NCBI RefSeq assembly: GCF_030063145.1
Contig: NZ_JASISM010000006.1
Span: forward strand, 282,665 to 346,664
Source: Cryobacterium sp. PH31-L1
GTDB taxonomy: Bacteria; Actinomycetota; Actinomycetes; Actinomycetales; Microbacteriaceae
Direction of reading: 5' to 3'
Length of the DNA: 64,000 nt
Under the pieces are notes generated by a model, which had not been told where the DNA came from, searched no databases, and worked only from the letters and a program-made list of their open reading frames with translations. This document shows positions 18,332 through 27,621 of this stretch, piece after piece. The first letter of the stretch is position 1; each line of letters opens with the position of its first letter. Both the position numbers and the translations under genes were made by a program.

Positions 18332-19994
18332 GGTCGGCCTGGGCGTGACTTGCGCGTATGTCGGCGGGAATAACGACCGTGAAGACGGCACCCTCGCGTC
18401 GCCCGATCGTGAGCGTGCCGCCGAGGCGAGTCACAGCCTGCCGAACCAGCGCCAGGCCGAGACCCCGACCACCCACCGAGCGACCGGGCGTCGTGGCGCC
18501 CAGACCCGCGGCGCCGCCGCCCTTAGTGCTGAATCCGAGCAGCAGTACATCGTCGATCAACTCCGGCCCCACACCGGCTCCGCTGTCAGCGACCTCGATG
18601 GTGACGGCCTGCTCGGTCGACGAAACGGTAACCGATACCCGGCGAGGGTCCGCGCCGGCGGCCGCCGCGTCGAGGGCGTTGTCGACCAAATTGCCGAGCA
18701 CGGTCACCAAATCCTGAATGGACAGCCCCGACTGGGCGAGCGTGCCAGATGCGGTGACGGTGAGGGTGATCCCCAACTCATTGGCCTGTGCCGATTTGCC
18801 CATGATCAGGGCACTGATCACCGGTTCATCGACCGATCCGACCATCTCGTCGGCCAGCTGCTGACTCAGCTCGAGATCTTTCGTGGCGAATTCGAGAGCC
18901 TGATCGGTGCGGCCGAGTTCCATGAGCGACACGATCGTGTGCAAGCGGTTGGAATGCTCGTGGGTCTGCGCCCGCAATGCATCGGAGAGGGTCTGCATTG
19001 ACTGCAGCTCACTGCCGAGCGTCTGCAGATCGGTATGGTCACGAATCGTCGCCACATAGCCCATCGGGGTCGCCCGGGAGCGACTCGCCGAAGCCAGCGC
19101 GGGCTCCTGGCTGACCACGAGCACCCTCGTGCCGGTCACATGAATCTCGTCGTGCGCGGAACGACCGCTGCGCAGCAGCGCACCGAGGCTCGGTGGCAGG
19201 CTCAGTTCGGCCAGGGTGGGCGGGGGAGTGGCGCTGTCAGCGGCCGGCCGCGACGGAATACCGAGCAGCCGCGCCGCTTGGTCGTTGTAAAGCACGAGAT
19301 CGCCGTGCAGGTCCACCAGCACGAGCCCTTCCCGCACCGAGTGCAGCACCGAGTCGTAATAGACGAACAATTGGGCAAGATGTTCGGGACCCCACCCGAG
19401 CGTTACCCGGCGCAGGTAGCGACCGAGCAGCCAGGAGACCACGGATCCCGACGCGAGTAGCCCGAGCGCCAGTCCGAGCACCGAGGGCAGTCGGGCATTC
19501 AGGGCGATCGTGACGTTGCTGGTGGTGGTACCGACTGCGACCAGCGCGCGAACAGTGCCGTCGGCATCCGTTACCGGTACCACGGCGCGAACGGATGGCC
19601 CGAGCGTTCCCGTGCTGATTTCCGTGAAGGCTGTTCCGGAGAGTGCCGGTTCGATCGCGCCGATGTATTCCTTGCCGATCTCTGTCTGCGTGGGATGGGT
19701 CCAGCGGGTGCGGTCCGGAGCCATGATCGTGATGAAGTCGAGGCCGGCGTCTCGGGTCAATTTCAGGGCATAGGGCTGCAGGGTCGGACTCGGGTCGGCG
19801 GACTCGCTCGCCGCGAGCACCAGGGGACTGTCGGCGATTGCCGTGGCGACGGCGAGCATCCGGTCGCTGGTTTCGATGTAGCCGCGGTCGCGGGCATCGA
19901 CGAAGAATGCGGTGGCGACAAAGACGGTCAGTACGACGATGAACAGCGCGTTCGCGAAAAAGAGCCTTTTTGCGATGCTCCACTCCCTGCGCAT
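18324..19994 (-). CDS. CitA/DcuS-type sensor histidine kinase
   Basis: The 556-residue kinase has a membrane helix at about residues 11-32, an extracytoplasmic sensor of about 135 residues, a second helix at about 170-192, a PAS domain at about 212-325, and a catalytic core with phospho-acceptor His345 in THEHSNRLH, an N box LGNLVDNALDAA, and GxG boxes DSGAGVG and GRGLGLALV. This layout is that of the CitA/DcuS family, which senses C4-dicarboxylates or citrate directly. The gene is divergent from a dctA-like symporter, which supports dicarboxylate sensing. Confidence 0.93.
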   Translation of the reverse strand: MRREWSIAKRLFFANALFIVVLTVFVATAFFVDARDRGYIETSDRMLAVATAIADSPLVLAASESADPSPTLQPYALKLTRDAGLDFITIMAPDRTRWTHPTQTEIGKEYIGAIEPALSGTAFTEISTGTLGPSVRAVVPVTDADGTVRALVAVGTTTSNVTIALNARLPSVLGLALGLLASGSVVSWLLGRYLRRVTLGWGPEHLAQLFVYYDSVLHSVREGLVLVDLHGDLVLYNDQAARLLGIPSRPAADSATPPPTLAELSLPPSLGALLRSGRSAHDEIHVTGTRVLVVSQEPALASASRSRATPMGYVATIRDHTDLQTLGSELQSMQTLSDALRAQTHEHSNRLHTIVSLMELGRTDQALEFATKDLELSQQLADEMVGSVDEPVISALIMGKSAQANELGITLTVTASGTLAQSGLSIQDLVTVLGNLVDNALDAAAAGADPRRVSVTVSSTEQAVTIEVADSGAGVGPELIDDVLLLGFSTKGGGAAGLGATTPGRSVGGRGLGLALVRQAVTRLGGTLTIGRREGAVFTVVIPADIRASHAQADHV

Positions 19995-20017
19995 TCTGCC
20001 GACACCTCTCGTCTGTG

Positions 20018-20032
20018 GAGTCTCGTGGACTC
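20018..20032. promoter_or_regulatory. GAGTC-N5-GACTC dyad in the divergent sensor-symporter region
   Basis: The 152-base space between the kinase and the symporter genes holds a perfect dyad GAGTC-TCGTG-GACTC. A further GGAGTC occurs close to the symporter start near 20138. These may be response-regulator sites. The dyad is short and could be chance. Confidence 0.25.
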
Positions 20033-20146
20033 ATGAACAATATGACCGCAACCGTGACCTCGCGGGGCACATCGGCCAGTGTGGAACGCATTGCAGTAGC
20101 CGGAGCCCGTGGTGGGCGAGGTTTAGCCTAGACATAGGAGTCTGAC

Positions 20147-21553
20147 ATGGCATCGACGCCATCAACCCATACCAAACCTAGCAAATCCGCCAAGCCCAAG
20201 AAGAAGCTCGACTCGTCGCACTACCTCTATATGGCCGTCATCGTCGCCGTCGTGCTCGGCATCGTCGTCGGCCTGGTCTGGGGCGGCCCCGATGGCTTCG
20301 CTGTCTCGCTGAAGCCGCTTGGTGCCCTGTTCATCGCCCTGATAAAGATGATGATCGCCCCGATCATCTTCTGCACGATCATCCTCGGCATCGGGTCGAT
20401 CGCCAAGGCCGCCACCGTCGGCAAGATCGGTGGACTGGCCCTCGGCTACTTTCTGGTCATGTCGACCTTCGCGCTCGGCATCGGCCTGGTCGTCGGCAAC
20501 TTGGTCCACCCGGGAGAGGGCATCAACCTCACGGATGCGACTTTCAAGGCCACCGAATCGGCCGACACCCAGTCGTTTTTGCTCGGAATCGTGCCTGCCA
20601 CACTGTTCTCGTCGCTGACCAGCGGCAACATTCTGCAGACCCTGCTGGTCGCACTCATCGCCGGTTTCGCACTGCAGAAGATGGGCAAGGCCGGTAAGCC
20701 GATTCTCGAGGGAATCGCGCACGTGCAGGCCCTGGTCTTTCGCATTTTGATCATGGTCATGTGGCTGGCCCCGATCGGTGCCTTCGGCGCCATCGCCGCG
20801 GTCGTCGGCGACACCGGCATTCAAGCTGTGATCAGCCTGTTCACCCTCATGGTCGCCTTCTACATCACGTGCATCATCTTCATAGTGGTCATCCTCGGTG
20901 GTCTGCTCAAGATCGTCACCGGTGTGAACATCTTCAAGCTCATGCGCTACCTCGGCCGCGAATACCTGCTGATCTTCTCGACCTCGTCATCCGAGGCAGC
21001 TCTACCCCGCCTGATCGCGAAGATGGAACACCTCGGCATCTCCAAGCCCGTGGTCGGTGTCACCGTGCCCACCGGCTACTCGTTCAACCTCGACGGCACA
21101 GCGATCTACCTCACCATGGCGTCTCTGTTCATCGCGAACGCGCTCGGCCAGCCGCTCGCCCTCGGCGAACAGATCGGCCTGCTCGTCTTCATGATCATCG
21201 CCAGCAAGGGCGCAGCCGGAGTGTCCGGTGCGGGTCTGGCTACCCTGGCCGCCGGACTGCAGGCACACGCCCCGCAACTCGTCGGCGGCGTCGGCTTCAT
21301 CGTGGGCATCGACCGCTTCATGTCAGAGGCGCGCGCACTGACCAACTTCACCGGCAACGCCGTGGCGACCGTCATGATCGGCTCCTGGACCAAGGAAATG
21401 GACCGGGGGCAGGTCGACCGTGTCCTCGATAAGCTCGAACCGTTCGATGAGCGCACCATGCTCACACACGGCCACGTGAGCGCTGCGGAGACCCAGCGCA
21501 GCACCGAGAATGCCGCGCAGACCGACGTGCTGGAGCGCGCCTGCGCGAAATAG
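20147..21553 (+). CDS. dctA: DctA-type dicarboxylate/cation symporter
   Basis: The 468-residue protein belongs to the DAACS (glutamate/dicarboxylate:cation symporter) family. It shows FIALIKMMIAPIIFCTIILGI near residue 64, the serine-rich FSTSSSEAALPRL reentrant loop near 277, GYSFNLDGTAIYLTMA near 312 and an AGVSGAGLATLA segment near 365. RR and ALTNFTGNAVAT fit DctA better than amino-acid carriers. A TAGGAG sequence precedes the ATG. It would take up succinate, fumarate or malate under control of the adjacent two-component system. Confidence 0.93.
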   Translation: MASTPSTHTKPSKSAKPKKKLDSSHYLYMAVIVAVVLGIVVGLVWGGPDGFAVSLKPLGALFIALIKMMIAPIIFCTIILGIGSIAKAATVGKIGGLALGYFLVMSTFALGIGLVVGNLVHPGEGINLTDATFKATESADTQSFLLGIVPATLFSSLTSGNILQTLLVALIAGFALQKMGKAGKPILEGIAHVQALVFRILIMVMWLAPIGAFGAIAAVVGDTGIQAVISLFTLMVAFYITCIIFIVVILGGLLKIVTGVNIFKLMRYLGREYLLIFSTSSSEAALPRLIAKMEHLGISKPVVGVTVPTGYSFNLDGTAIYLTMASLFIANALGQPLALGEQIGLLVFMIIASKGAAGVSGAGLATLAAGLQAHAPQLVGGVGFIVGIDRFMSEARALTNFTGNAVATVMIGSWTKEMDRGQVDRVLDKLEPFDERTMLTHGHVSAAETQRSTENAAQTDVLERACAK

Positions 21554-21572
21554 TGAGCACTAGACTCGCGCT

Positions 21573-21616
21573 AAGGGTGTCGTCCGGAGGAATCCTCCCG
21601 GGCGGCACCCCTTTTT
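21573..21616 (+). terminator. Rho-independent terminator after dctA
   Basis: GGGTGTCGTCCGGAGG pairs with CCTCCCGGGCGGCACCC across an AAT loop and is followed by TTTTT. Confidence 0.88.
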
Positions 21617-21625
21617 CATGCCTGT

Positions 21626-21801
21626 TTTTCGGCTGACCGAAAAGTGGCTGTGTTAGGATTGTTGACGGTCTTATAACCCTTCACCAGGACGCGCAGGCGT
21701 AGCCACCATTTGAGATGGAACGGCCGCTTTCGTATGGTGTGGTGCCGAAGGATGCGATCCCATGATTGCTCCAGTCCGCGCTGAATCACGTCACCGTGAT
21801 T
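21626..21801. promoter_or_regulatory. Leader/promoter region of the betaine ABC operon with two perfect dyads
   Basis: The 280 or so bases before the ATPase gene hold two perfect dyads: TTTTCGG-CTGA-CCGAAAA at 21626-21643 and AATCACG-TCAC-CGTGATT at 21784-21801. A TATAAC at about 21672 could be a -10. No gene is visible here. The dyads are candidate sites for osmotic control of transport. Confidence 0.35.
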
Positions 21802-21899
21802 GTCGCGTTTGGGCCGATTGGTGCCAACCCGTCCGACAAGAGAGCACGCCACAGTGTCGGCCGTAAAATCGGCTACGTTCGGCGTGCACCGGAGAACGC

Positions 21900-23216
21900 G
21901 TGACCGAGAGCACCACCGATACCATTGCCGTCAAGGCAGACCACCTCTACAAGGCCTTCGGGCGTCGCCCGCACGAAATCGTCAAGAAGCTGAAGGCTGG
22001 TAAGAGCCGCGCCGAGATCTCGTCCCTGGGAGTGGCCGCCGTCATCGACGCCTCCTTCGAGGTGAAAAAGGGCGAGATCTTCGTCGTCATGGGCCTGTCC
22101 GGCTCGGGCAAGTCCACCCTCATTCGCATGCTCAACGGACTGTGGGACACCACCTCCGGCATCGTGACCGTCGGCGACACCGACATTACCGGCGTGTCCG
22201 CCAAGGAACTGCGCGACGTTCGCCGAAAAAGCATCTCCATGGTGTTTCAGCACTTCGCCCTGCTACCGCACCGCACGGTGATCGATAACGTGGCCTACGG
22301 TCTCGAGATTCAGGGCATGAACCGCGTAGATCGTCTCGCGAAAGCGCAGACCATCATCGATCTGGTCGGCCTGGCCGGCTGGGCCGACAACCTGCCGTCC
22401 GAACTGTCCGGGGGAATGCAACAACGAGTCGGCCTCGGCCGAGCCCTCGCCGCCGACACCGACGTGCTGCTCATGGACGAAGCCTTCTCGGCCCTCGACC
22501 CGCTTATTCGCCGGGAAATGCAGGAGCAGCTCATTGAGCTGCAGGCCGCACTCGGTAAGACGATCATCTTCATCACCCACGATCTCAACGAGGCCATGTT
22601 CCTCGGCGACCGCATCGCCGTGATGCGCGACGGCCGCATCGTGCAGATCGGCACCCCCGAAGAGATCCTCACCGACCCGGCGAATGACTACGTCGCCCAG
22701 TTCGTGCAGGACGTCGACCGGGCCCGCGTACTCACCGCCGCGAGCGTGATGGAGCCTGTGCGTTCAGTCATCACCAAAACGGCCGGCCCCCGGGCCGCGC
22801 TGCGCACGATGCGCGACCTGCAGACATCCGTCACTTTTGTGCTCAACCGTGACCGCAGTTTTGCCGGAATCGTTCGTGACCGTGACGTGCTGAAGCTTGT
22901 CAAGAGCGGTGAGACCGACCTGCGCGGCATCATCCGCGATGACGCCACGGCGGTCTTGCCCGAAACTGCCCTGGTCGACCTGGTTGAACCCTCGGTCGAG
23001 AGCGAACTGCCCATCGCCGTCGTCGATGACAAGAACCGACTGCTCGGTGTTATTCCGCGCGTTACCTTGCTCGCTGCCATCGGCAACGTCAGCACCAACA
23101 CCGGCGCCCTGCCCGTGGTGATGCCGCCGTCGACCATCTCGATCAGCCAGATCACCGACATTCTGGCGGAGACCGCCGACGATACGCCGAGCGATGCCGA
23201 AGGAGCCCGCGCATGA
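21900..23216 (+). CDS. proV: Glycine betaine/proline ABC transporter, ATP-binding protein with CBS domains
   Basis: The 438-residue protein has Walker A GLSGSGKST at residues 65-73, signature LSGGMQQRVGLGRAL near 172, Walker B VLLMDEAFSALDP near 195 and a switch His in FITHDLNE. After the ATPase core, residues from about 275 onward form a tandem CBS-like region, as in ProV/OpuAA, which senses ionic strength. The start is GTG at 21900. The permease gene overlaps by four bases (ATGA). Confidence 0.93.
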   Translation: MTESTTDTIAVKADHLYKAFGRRPHEIVKKLKAGKSRAEISSLGVAAVIDASFEVKKGEIFVVMGLSGSGKSTLIRMLNGLWDTTSGIVTVGDTDITGVSAKELRDVRRKSISMVFQHFALLPHRTVIDNVAYGLEIQGMNRVDRLAKAQTIIDLVGLAGWADNLPSELSGGMQQRVGLGRALAADTDVLLMDEAFSALDPLIRREMQEQLIELQAALGKTIIFITHDLNEAMFLGDRIAVMRDGRIVQIGTPEEILTDPANDYVAQFVQDVDRARVLTAASVMEPVRSVITKTAGPRAALRTMRDLQTSVTFVLNRDRSFAGIVRDRDVLKLVKSGETDLRGIIRDDATAVLPETALVDLVEPSVESELPIAVVDDKNRLLGVIPRVTLLAAIGNVSTNTGALPVVMPPSTISISQITDILAETADDTPSDAEGARA

Positions 23217-24160
23217 CTGACTTTCGCCTACCCCTTGGTTCCTATGTCGAGTCCTTCGTGGACTACATCACGGCGACCTTCGGTTTTGTGTTTGACTTCA
23301 TTAAATACATTTTCGACGGCGCCTACGAAGCGGTAGATTTCGTGCTCAGCGCACCGCCCTTCTGGGCAATTATGATCGTACTGGCGCTGCTCGCTCTCGG
23401 TCTTCGTGGCTGGAAGTTTGCCGTCGGAACGATTGCGGGCCTGGTCGTCATTCTCGGCGTCGATCAGTGGGCCAATGCCATGGATACCCTGGCTCTCGTT
23501 CTCGTTGCCAGCGTGATTGCGATCGCGATCAGCCTGCCGCTGGGTATCCTCGCTGCCAAGTTCGACATCGCGTCGAACATCATTCGGCCGATCCTAGACT
23601 TCATGCAGACCATGCCGGCCTTCGTCTACCTCATTCCAGCGCTGATTCTATTTCGAGTCGGAGTGGTACCCGGTATCGTGGCGACGATCATTTTCGCCAT
23701 GGCACCCGGCGTTCGTTTGACTGAGCTCGGCATTCGCAGCGTTGACAAGGAAGTTGTGGAAGCTGGGCAGGCGTTCGGCGCCTCCCCGATGCGCATTTTG
23801 CGGCAGATTCAGCTCCCGCTGGCTACCCCGACCATTATGGCTGGTGTCAACCAAGTCATCATGTTGTCGTTGTCTATGGTTGTTATCGCCGGCATGGTTG
23901 GCGCGGGCGGGCTCGGTCAGCAAGTTGTCACGAGCCTGAATCGCATTGATATCAAACTCGGCTTCGAAGCCGGTCTGGCCGTGGTGATTCTCGCTATTTT
24001 CCTGGACCGCATCACTGCGTCGCTCGGAGATACGCATTCCACGGGCATGTTCGGCACCATTCGCCTCGTCCTGCGCGCCAAGACAAAGCCGGATATCTCG
24101 GCCGCTGAGGTGCCTGGCAGTGCATCCACTGCCGCGCCCGCCGAACCCGCTCGCGTCTGA
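23213..24160 (+). CDS. proW: Glycine betaine/proline ABC transporter, permease
   Basis: The 315-residue protein has five to seven hydrophobic helices and a ProW-type inner-membrane component. The EAA-like loop is KEVVEAGQAFGASPMRILRQIQLPLA near residue 182, which contacts the ATPase. FMQTMPAFVYLIPALILF near 138 is typical of betaine permeases. It is coupled to the ATPase gene by an ATGA overlap. It uses more A/T third positions than its neighbours. Confidence 0.93.
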   Translation: MTDFRLPLGSYVESFVDYITATFGFVFDFIKYIFDGAYEAVDFVLSAPPFWAIMIVLALLALGLRGWKFAVGTIAGLVVILGVDQWANAMDTLALVLVASVIAIAISLPLGILAAKFDIASNIIRPILDFMQTMPAFVYLIPALILFRVGVVPGIVATIIFAMAPGVRLTELGIRSVDKEVVEAGQAFGASPMRILRQIQLPLATPTIMAGVNQVIMLSLSMVVIAGMVGAGGLGQQVVTSLNRIDIKLGFEAGLAVVILAIFLDRITASLGDTHSTGMFGTIRLVLRAKTKPDISAAEVPGSASTAAPAEPARV

Positions 24161-24274
24161 ACCGTTCCCACAAATTTACGATTGCAACCGCATTCGTTCA
24201 CCAGTACGGCCTCGGTCGTATGCACCACGAGTCAACCCCAGTCACCCACAGCAGGTGGCACGAAAGGAAGACAT

Positions 24275-25174
24275 ATGAAGAACCGATACAAGTCCATTCT
24301 CGCCCTCGGAGCCGTCGGAGCGCTCGCCCTGAGCGGATGCGCAGCTTCGACCGACGAAGTCCCCACGGTCGGCAACGGCAACGATGACCAGAAAGCCATC
24401 ACTATCGCAGTGTTCAATGGCTGGGATGAGGGCATCGCCACTTCCGAGCTGTGGAAGGCCATTCTCGATGAGAAGGGCTACACCGCCGAGCTCGAATACG
24501 CGGATGTCGCTCCGGTCTTCTCCGGTCTCTCCAGCGGTGACTACGACTTCACCCTGGACGTGTGGGCACCCAGCACCCACGCGAACTTCATCAAGGAATA
24601 TGGGGCTGACCTCACCGACCTCGGCTCCTGGAACGATGAGGCGTCGCTCACCATCGCCGTGAATGAAGACGCCCCGATCGACTCCCTGACCGAGCTCGCG
24701 GCAAACGCGGATCTGTTCGGTAACCGGATTGTGGGCATCGAGCCGGGCGCAGGGCTCACTGCAGCCGTGACCGACAAGGTCATCCCGACCTACGGGCTGG
24801 AGGACATGGAGTTTCTGACGTCGTCGACGGCAGCCATGCTTACCGAACTCACCGCCGCAACGTCGGCCGGCGAGAACATTGTTGTCACCCTGTGGCAGCC
24901 GCACTGGGTCTACAGCTCCATCGGACTCAAGAACCTGACAGACCCCGAGGGAACCCTCGGCGACGCTGAGGGCCTGCACGCCTACGGTAAGGGAACCATG
25001 GAGGCGGACTACCCCCAGGCCGCGAAGTGGCTGTCCAACTTCACCATGGACCTCGACCAGCTCGGTTCGCTCGAGAACGCCATGTTCGTTGAGTATGACG
25101 GCAACGACTTCGGACCGATCGTCGCCAAGTGGATCGAAGACAACCAGGACTACGTGGACAGCCTCACCAGCTAG
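24275..25174 (+). CDS. proX: Glycine betaine/proline ABC transporter, substrate-binding lipoprotein
   Basis: From ATG at 24275 (GAAAGGAAG upstream) the product has 299 residues. It begins with a lipoprotein signal ending in the lipobox LSGC. The mature part is an OpuAC/ProX-type binding domain (FNGWDEGIATSELWKAILDEKGY near residue 52, VTLWQPHWVYS near 210). The Trp-rich positions fit quaternary-amine binding. It ends the three-gene operon and is followed by a terminator. Confidence 0.93.
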   Translation: MKNRYKSILALGAVGALALSGCAASTDEVPTVGNGNDDQKAITIAVFNGWDEGIATSELWKAILDEKGYTAELEYADVAPVFSGLSSGDYDFTLDVWAPSTHANFIKEYGADLTDLGSWNDEASLTIAVNEDAPIDSLTELAANADLFGNRIVGIEPGAGLTAAVTDKVIPTYGLEDMEFLTSSTAAMLTELTAATSAGENIVVTLWQPHWVYSSIGLKNLTDPEGTLGDAEGLHAYGKGTMEADYPQAAKWLSNFTMDLDQLGSLENAMFVEYDGNDFGPIVAKWIEDNQDYVDSLTS

Positions 25175-25189
25175 TCACGGATTCTGCAC

Positions 25190-25229
25190 GAAGAACGGCC
25201 CGCGTCCTTGGACGCGGGCCGTTCTGTTT
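25190..25229 (+). terminator. Terminator after the betaine transport operon
   Basis: AACGGCCCGCGTC and GACGCGGGCCGTT form a perfect 13-bp stem with a four-base loop, followed by CTGTTT. It lies between convergent genes and may act both ways. Confidence 0.85.
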
Positions 25230-25240
25230 AAGCTGGCGAG

Positions 25241-25594
25241 TTACGCGGCTTCGAGCTCACGCACCTGCTGCAGCCAGCCGTCGAACAGTTCGCTGTCGAA
25301 GTCGTCGACACTTTTAAGCTTGAACTCGCTCATCTCGGCGGATCCGCTTGCATTGAGCTTGCCCGAGTCATCCTTAATGGCCTGGCCGCGCCAGAACAAC
25401 ACGGTGACAAAGGTGGGGTACGCCTTGAAACCGGCGATCGGCAGTTCGTCGTCGAGCCAGACCGGATGCCCGTGCCACAGTTCCGTCGATGTCTCGGGCA
25501 GGGCCAAGTCGAACGTGTCGCGCAGCAGGGTGACGACGCTCGCGAGCGGCTCGACCGGAGCGGCAACGTACTCGTCAATGTTCGCCGGCTTCAC
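25241..25594 (-). CDS. DUF1801-family protein
   Basis: The 117-residue protein resembles the DUF1801/YdhG-like family (TELWHGHPVWLDDELPIAGFKAYPTFVTVLFWRG in the middle). Members are small cytoplasmic proteins with a YdhG-like fold, and their role is mostly unknown; some are called iron chaperone-like. It stands alone on the minus strand and faces the betaine operon. Confidence 0.75.
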   Translation of the reverse strand: MKPANIDEYVAAPVEPLASVVTLLRDTFDLALPETSTELWHGHPVWLDDELPIAGFKAYPTFVTVLFWRGQAIKDDSGKLNASGSAEMSEFKLKSVDDFDSELFDGWLQQVRELEAA

Positions 25595-25807
25595 GGCCCT
25601 GGTGATAGTAGCGACGGAGGGTGCGGCGACATGGAATTCGGTGGGGGTCGACGTGGATGCGAGTGTGGATGTCAGGTGAATAGCCTCTTTCGTGGGGATT
25701 CTCGAGCCCGACGGGGTGCCGGGCAGAAATGTGTGTCTGACTCCACACTCTCACGGCGCGCCCCTGTGCGGCTGGGCAGGCACTCAGGAAATGGGTCGTG
25801 TTCCGCA

Positions 25808-25849
25808 CAAAAAACACCGCCCGCCGACTGGAAGGTCGACAGACGGCGT
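25808..25849 (-). terminator. Terminator after the FKBP gene
   Basis: On the minus strand CCGTCTGTCGAC pairs with GTCGGCGGGCGG (allowing G-U pairs) and is followed by TGTTTTTTG. Confidence 0.8.
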
Positions 25850-25861
25850 CTGGAGACTGCG

Positions 25862-26863
25862 CTACGCGGCCGGCGTTGCCGCCGTGCCGACAATGTCAAC
25901 GACGAATACGAGGGTGTCCGTGCCGCTGATGCCGGCTTGGGTGTTGCCCGCTTCGCCATAGCCCTCGCTCGGTGGCAGAACCGCAATCACCTGGGATCCG
26001 ACGGTTTGGCCGACGAGCGCGGCGCCAAAGCCCGTGACGACCTGGCTGGTGACGAAGGTGGCCGGTCCAACGGTGGTCCAGGACGAGTCGAAGGTTTTGC
26101 CGGTCGCCCAGACAACCCCGGTGTATTCGACCGACACGGTGTCGCCGTCGGCGACGACGGCGCCATCCCCCAGCTTCGTCGTGGCGATCTGCAGGGCCGT
26201 CGGCGGGTCGGTATCGGGGATGGTGATGGTGGGAGCGCCGTTCTCGGCGAGTTCAACGGTGGGCAGTCCAGCCACGACTGGCTGGTCGGCGCCGTCAGCC
26301 CGGTCGGCGAGGTTCGTGATCGAGATGACGTCGGTGACGAACACGACCGAGTCCCCGGCGGCGATTCCGAGCTGGGTATTTCCGTCTGCGCCGAACGCGT
26401 CGTCCGCCGTGCTGACGGTTACGATGCGGTCGCCTTCAACGGAACAGTTGACGGCCCGCACCAGACCGGCAAGGAACGTTTCGCCCACCGTGATGGTCTC
26501 GCTCGCACCGCTAGTCGGGTAGGTCGTTTCCTGCACGGTCGCGCCGGTCGTGCCGTTGTAGACGGAGAGTGACACCCCGACCAACGAGCCCGCACCGGCC
26601 TCGGTGGTTCCTGTGCCCTTGATCGCCACCGTGCGCTGGGTGGCCGCCGGAGTCAACGGCTCGGCGAACTTGAACGCGGGCACGGCGCCGAAGTCGCCGG
26701 TCACGTCGACACCATCGGACACAGCGCCGGGTGCGGTGCACTCGCTGAAGGCGGCATCCGCGGCGGGGGTGGAACTGGTTGCCTCGGGAGTGTCGCTGCT
26801 TCCGCAGGCGGTCAGAGCGAGCGTGAGCCCCACAATGGTCAGGAGCGCAGGAATTTTCGACAC
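25862..26863 (-). CDS. FKBP-type peptidyl-prolyl isomerase lipoprotein
   Basis: The 333-residue protein starts at GTG 26863, which has AAAGAGG four bases upstream. A lipoprotein signal ends in LTAC. The C-terminal hundred residues are an FKBP domain (GDTVSVEYTGVVWATGKTFDSSW, VVTGFGAALVGQTVGSQVIAVLPPSEGYG, DTLVFVVDIV). The region at about residues 55-200 looks like a second, degenerate FKBP-like copy. It would act as a folding catalyst on the outer face of the membrane. Confidence 0.9.
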   Translation of the reverse strand: MSKIPALLTIVGLTLALTACGSSDTPEATSSTPAADAAFSECTAPGAVSDGVDVTGDFGAVPAFKFAEPLTPAATQRTVAIKGTGTTEAGAGSLVGVSLSVYNGTTGATVQETTYPTSGASETITVGETFLAGLVRAVNCSVEGDRIVTVSTADDAFGADGNTQLGIAAGDSVVFVTDVISITNLADRADGADQPVVAGLPTVELAENGAPTITIPDTDPPTALQIATTKLGDGAVVADGDTVSVEYTGVVWATGKTFDSSWTTVGPATFVTSQVVTGFGAALVGQTVGSQVIAVLPPSEGYGEAGNTQAGISGTDTLVFVVDIVGTAATPAA

Positions 26864-27002
26864 GGGGCCTCTTTCGAGAACGGAGCTGTGGGCAAGCACT
26901 GATTGATGAATGTATTCGTGGCGCGACGGCCAAGTGCCCACTCTGCCACTATTCGCCTATGAACCGGCTGAGTGGATGCGACGGCGCGCCGCCCAGCGCA
27001 CG

Positions 27003-27596
27003 TCAGTCGTCGAGACCGCGGGCGATCAGCGCCTCGCCCAGGGCATCCGCTGCGTAGAGCGAGCGCACGACCACCGGAACGGCGATCGACAACGGTGAGC
27101 CCCGGGTACCGCGGGCCGTGCGGGCCTCGAGCACCTCGCGAACGATGTCGGAGACGAGAGGAATGCAACGGATGGTCAGGGCCACCAACAGCCCCACCCG
27201 GTCGGCGTCGATGAATCGATTGAATGGACGGAGCAGGGTTTGGAATGCTTCCAACACCGCGGTGACCGTTGTCGTCATCGTGAACAGGGCGGCCAGAGCC
27301 ACGGCAACGATCAGGCGGCCGGCCATCAGCGCGGCGACGGTCCAGCCCGAGAGCAGACCCTGGATCGGTACGGCTACCAACAGAATCAGCAGAATCGGCG
27401 CGATCTGGGCGACGGCCGCGCGCAGGGGCACCTGGGCGATGAGGAACAACAGCACGACTCCTGCCGCAGCGCCGCTGGCGACCCACGGGTCAGACGAGGT
27501 ACCGATCAGCAGCACGCAGAGCGAGAGCAGAAGCAACTTCAGCAGCGTCGGTGCCCGGTGAATCAGTGAGGTTCCGGGGCTGTAGAGGCCGATCAT
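27003..27596 (-). CDS. bioN: Biotin ECF transporter, transmembrane T component
   Basis: The 197-residue protein begins with MIGLYSPGTSLIHRAP (the usual YxPGxSxLHRL start of T components) and has four to five hydrophobic helices. It ends with EARTARGTRGS and SLYAADALGEALIARGLDD, which match the two Ala-Arg-Gly coupling motifs that touch the ATPase. It follows bioM by 25 bases. ATG at 27596 was chosen over the longer open frame. Confidence 0.9.
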   Translation of the reverse strand: MIGLYSPGTSLIHRAPTLLKLLLLSLCVLLIGTSSDPWVASGAAAGVVLLFLIAQVPLRAAVAQIAPILLILLVAVPIQGLLSGWTVAALMAGRLIVAVALAALFTMTTTVTAVLEAFQTLLRPFNRFIDADRVGLLVALTIRCIPLVSDIVREVLEARTARGTRGSPLSIAVPVVVRSLYAADALGEALIARGLDD

Positions 27597-27621
27597 GCGC
27601 GGCTTTTCACCGCAACAGCTT

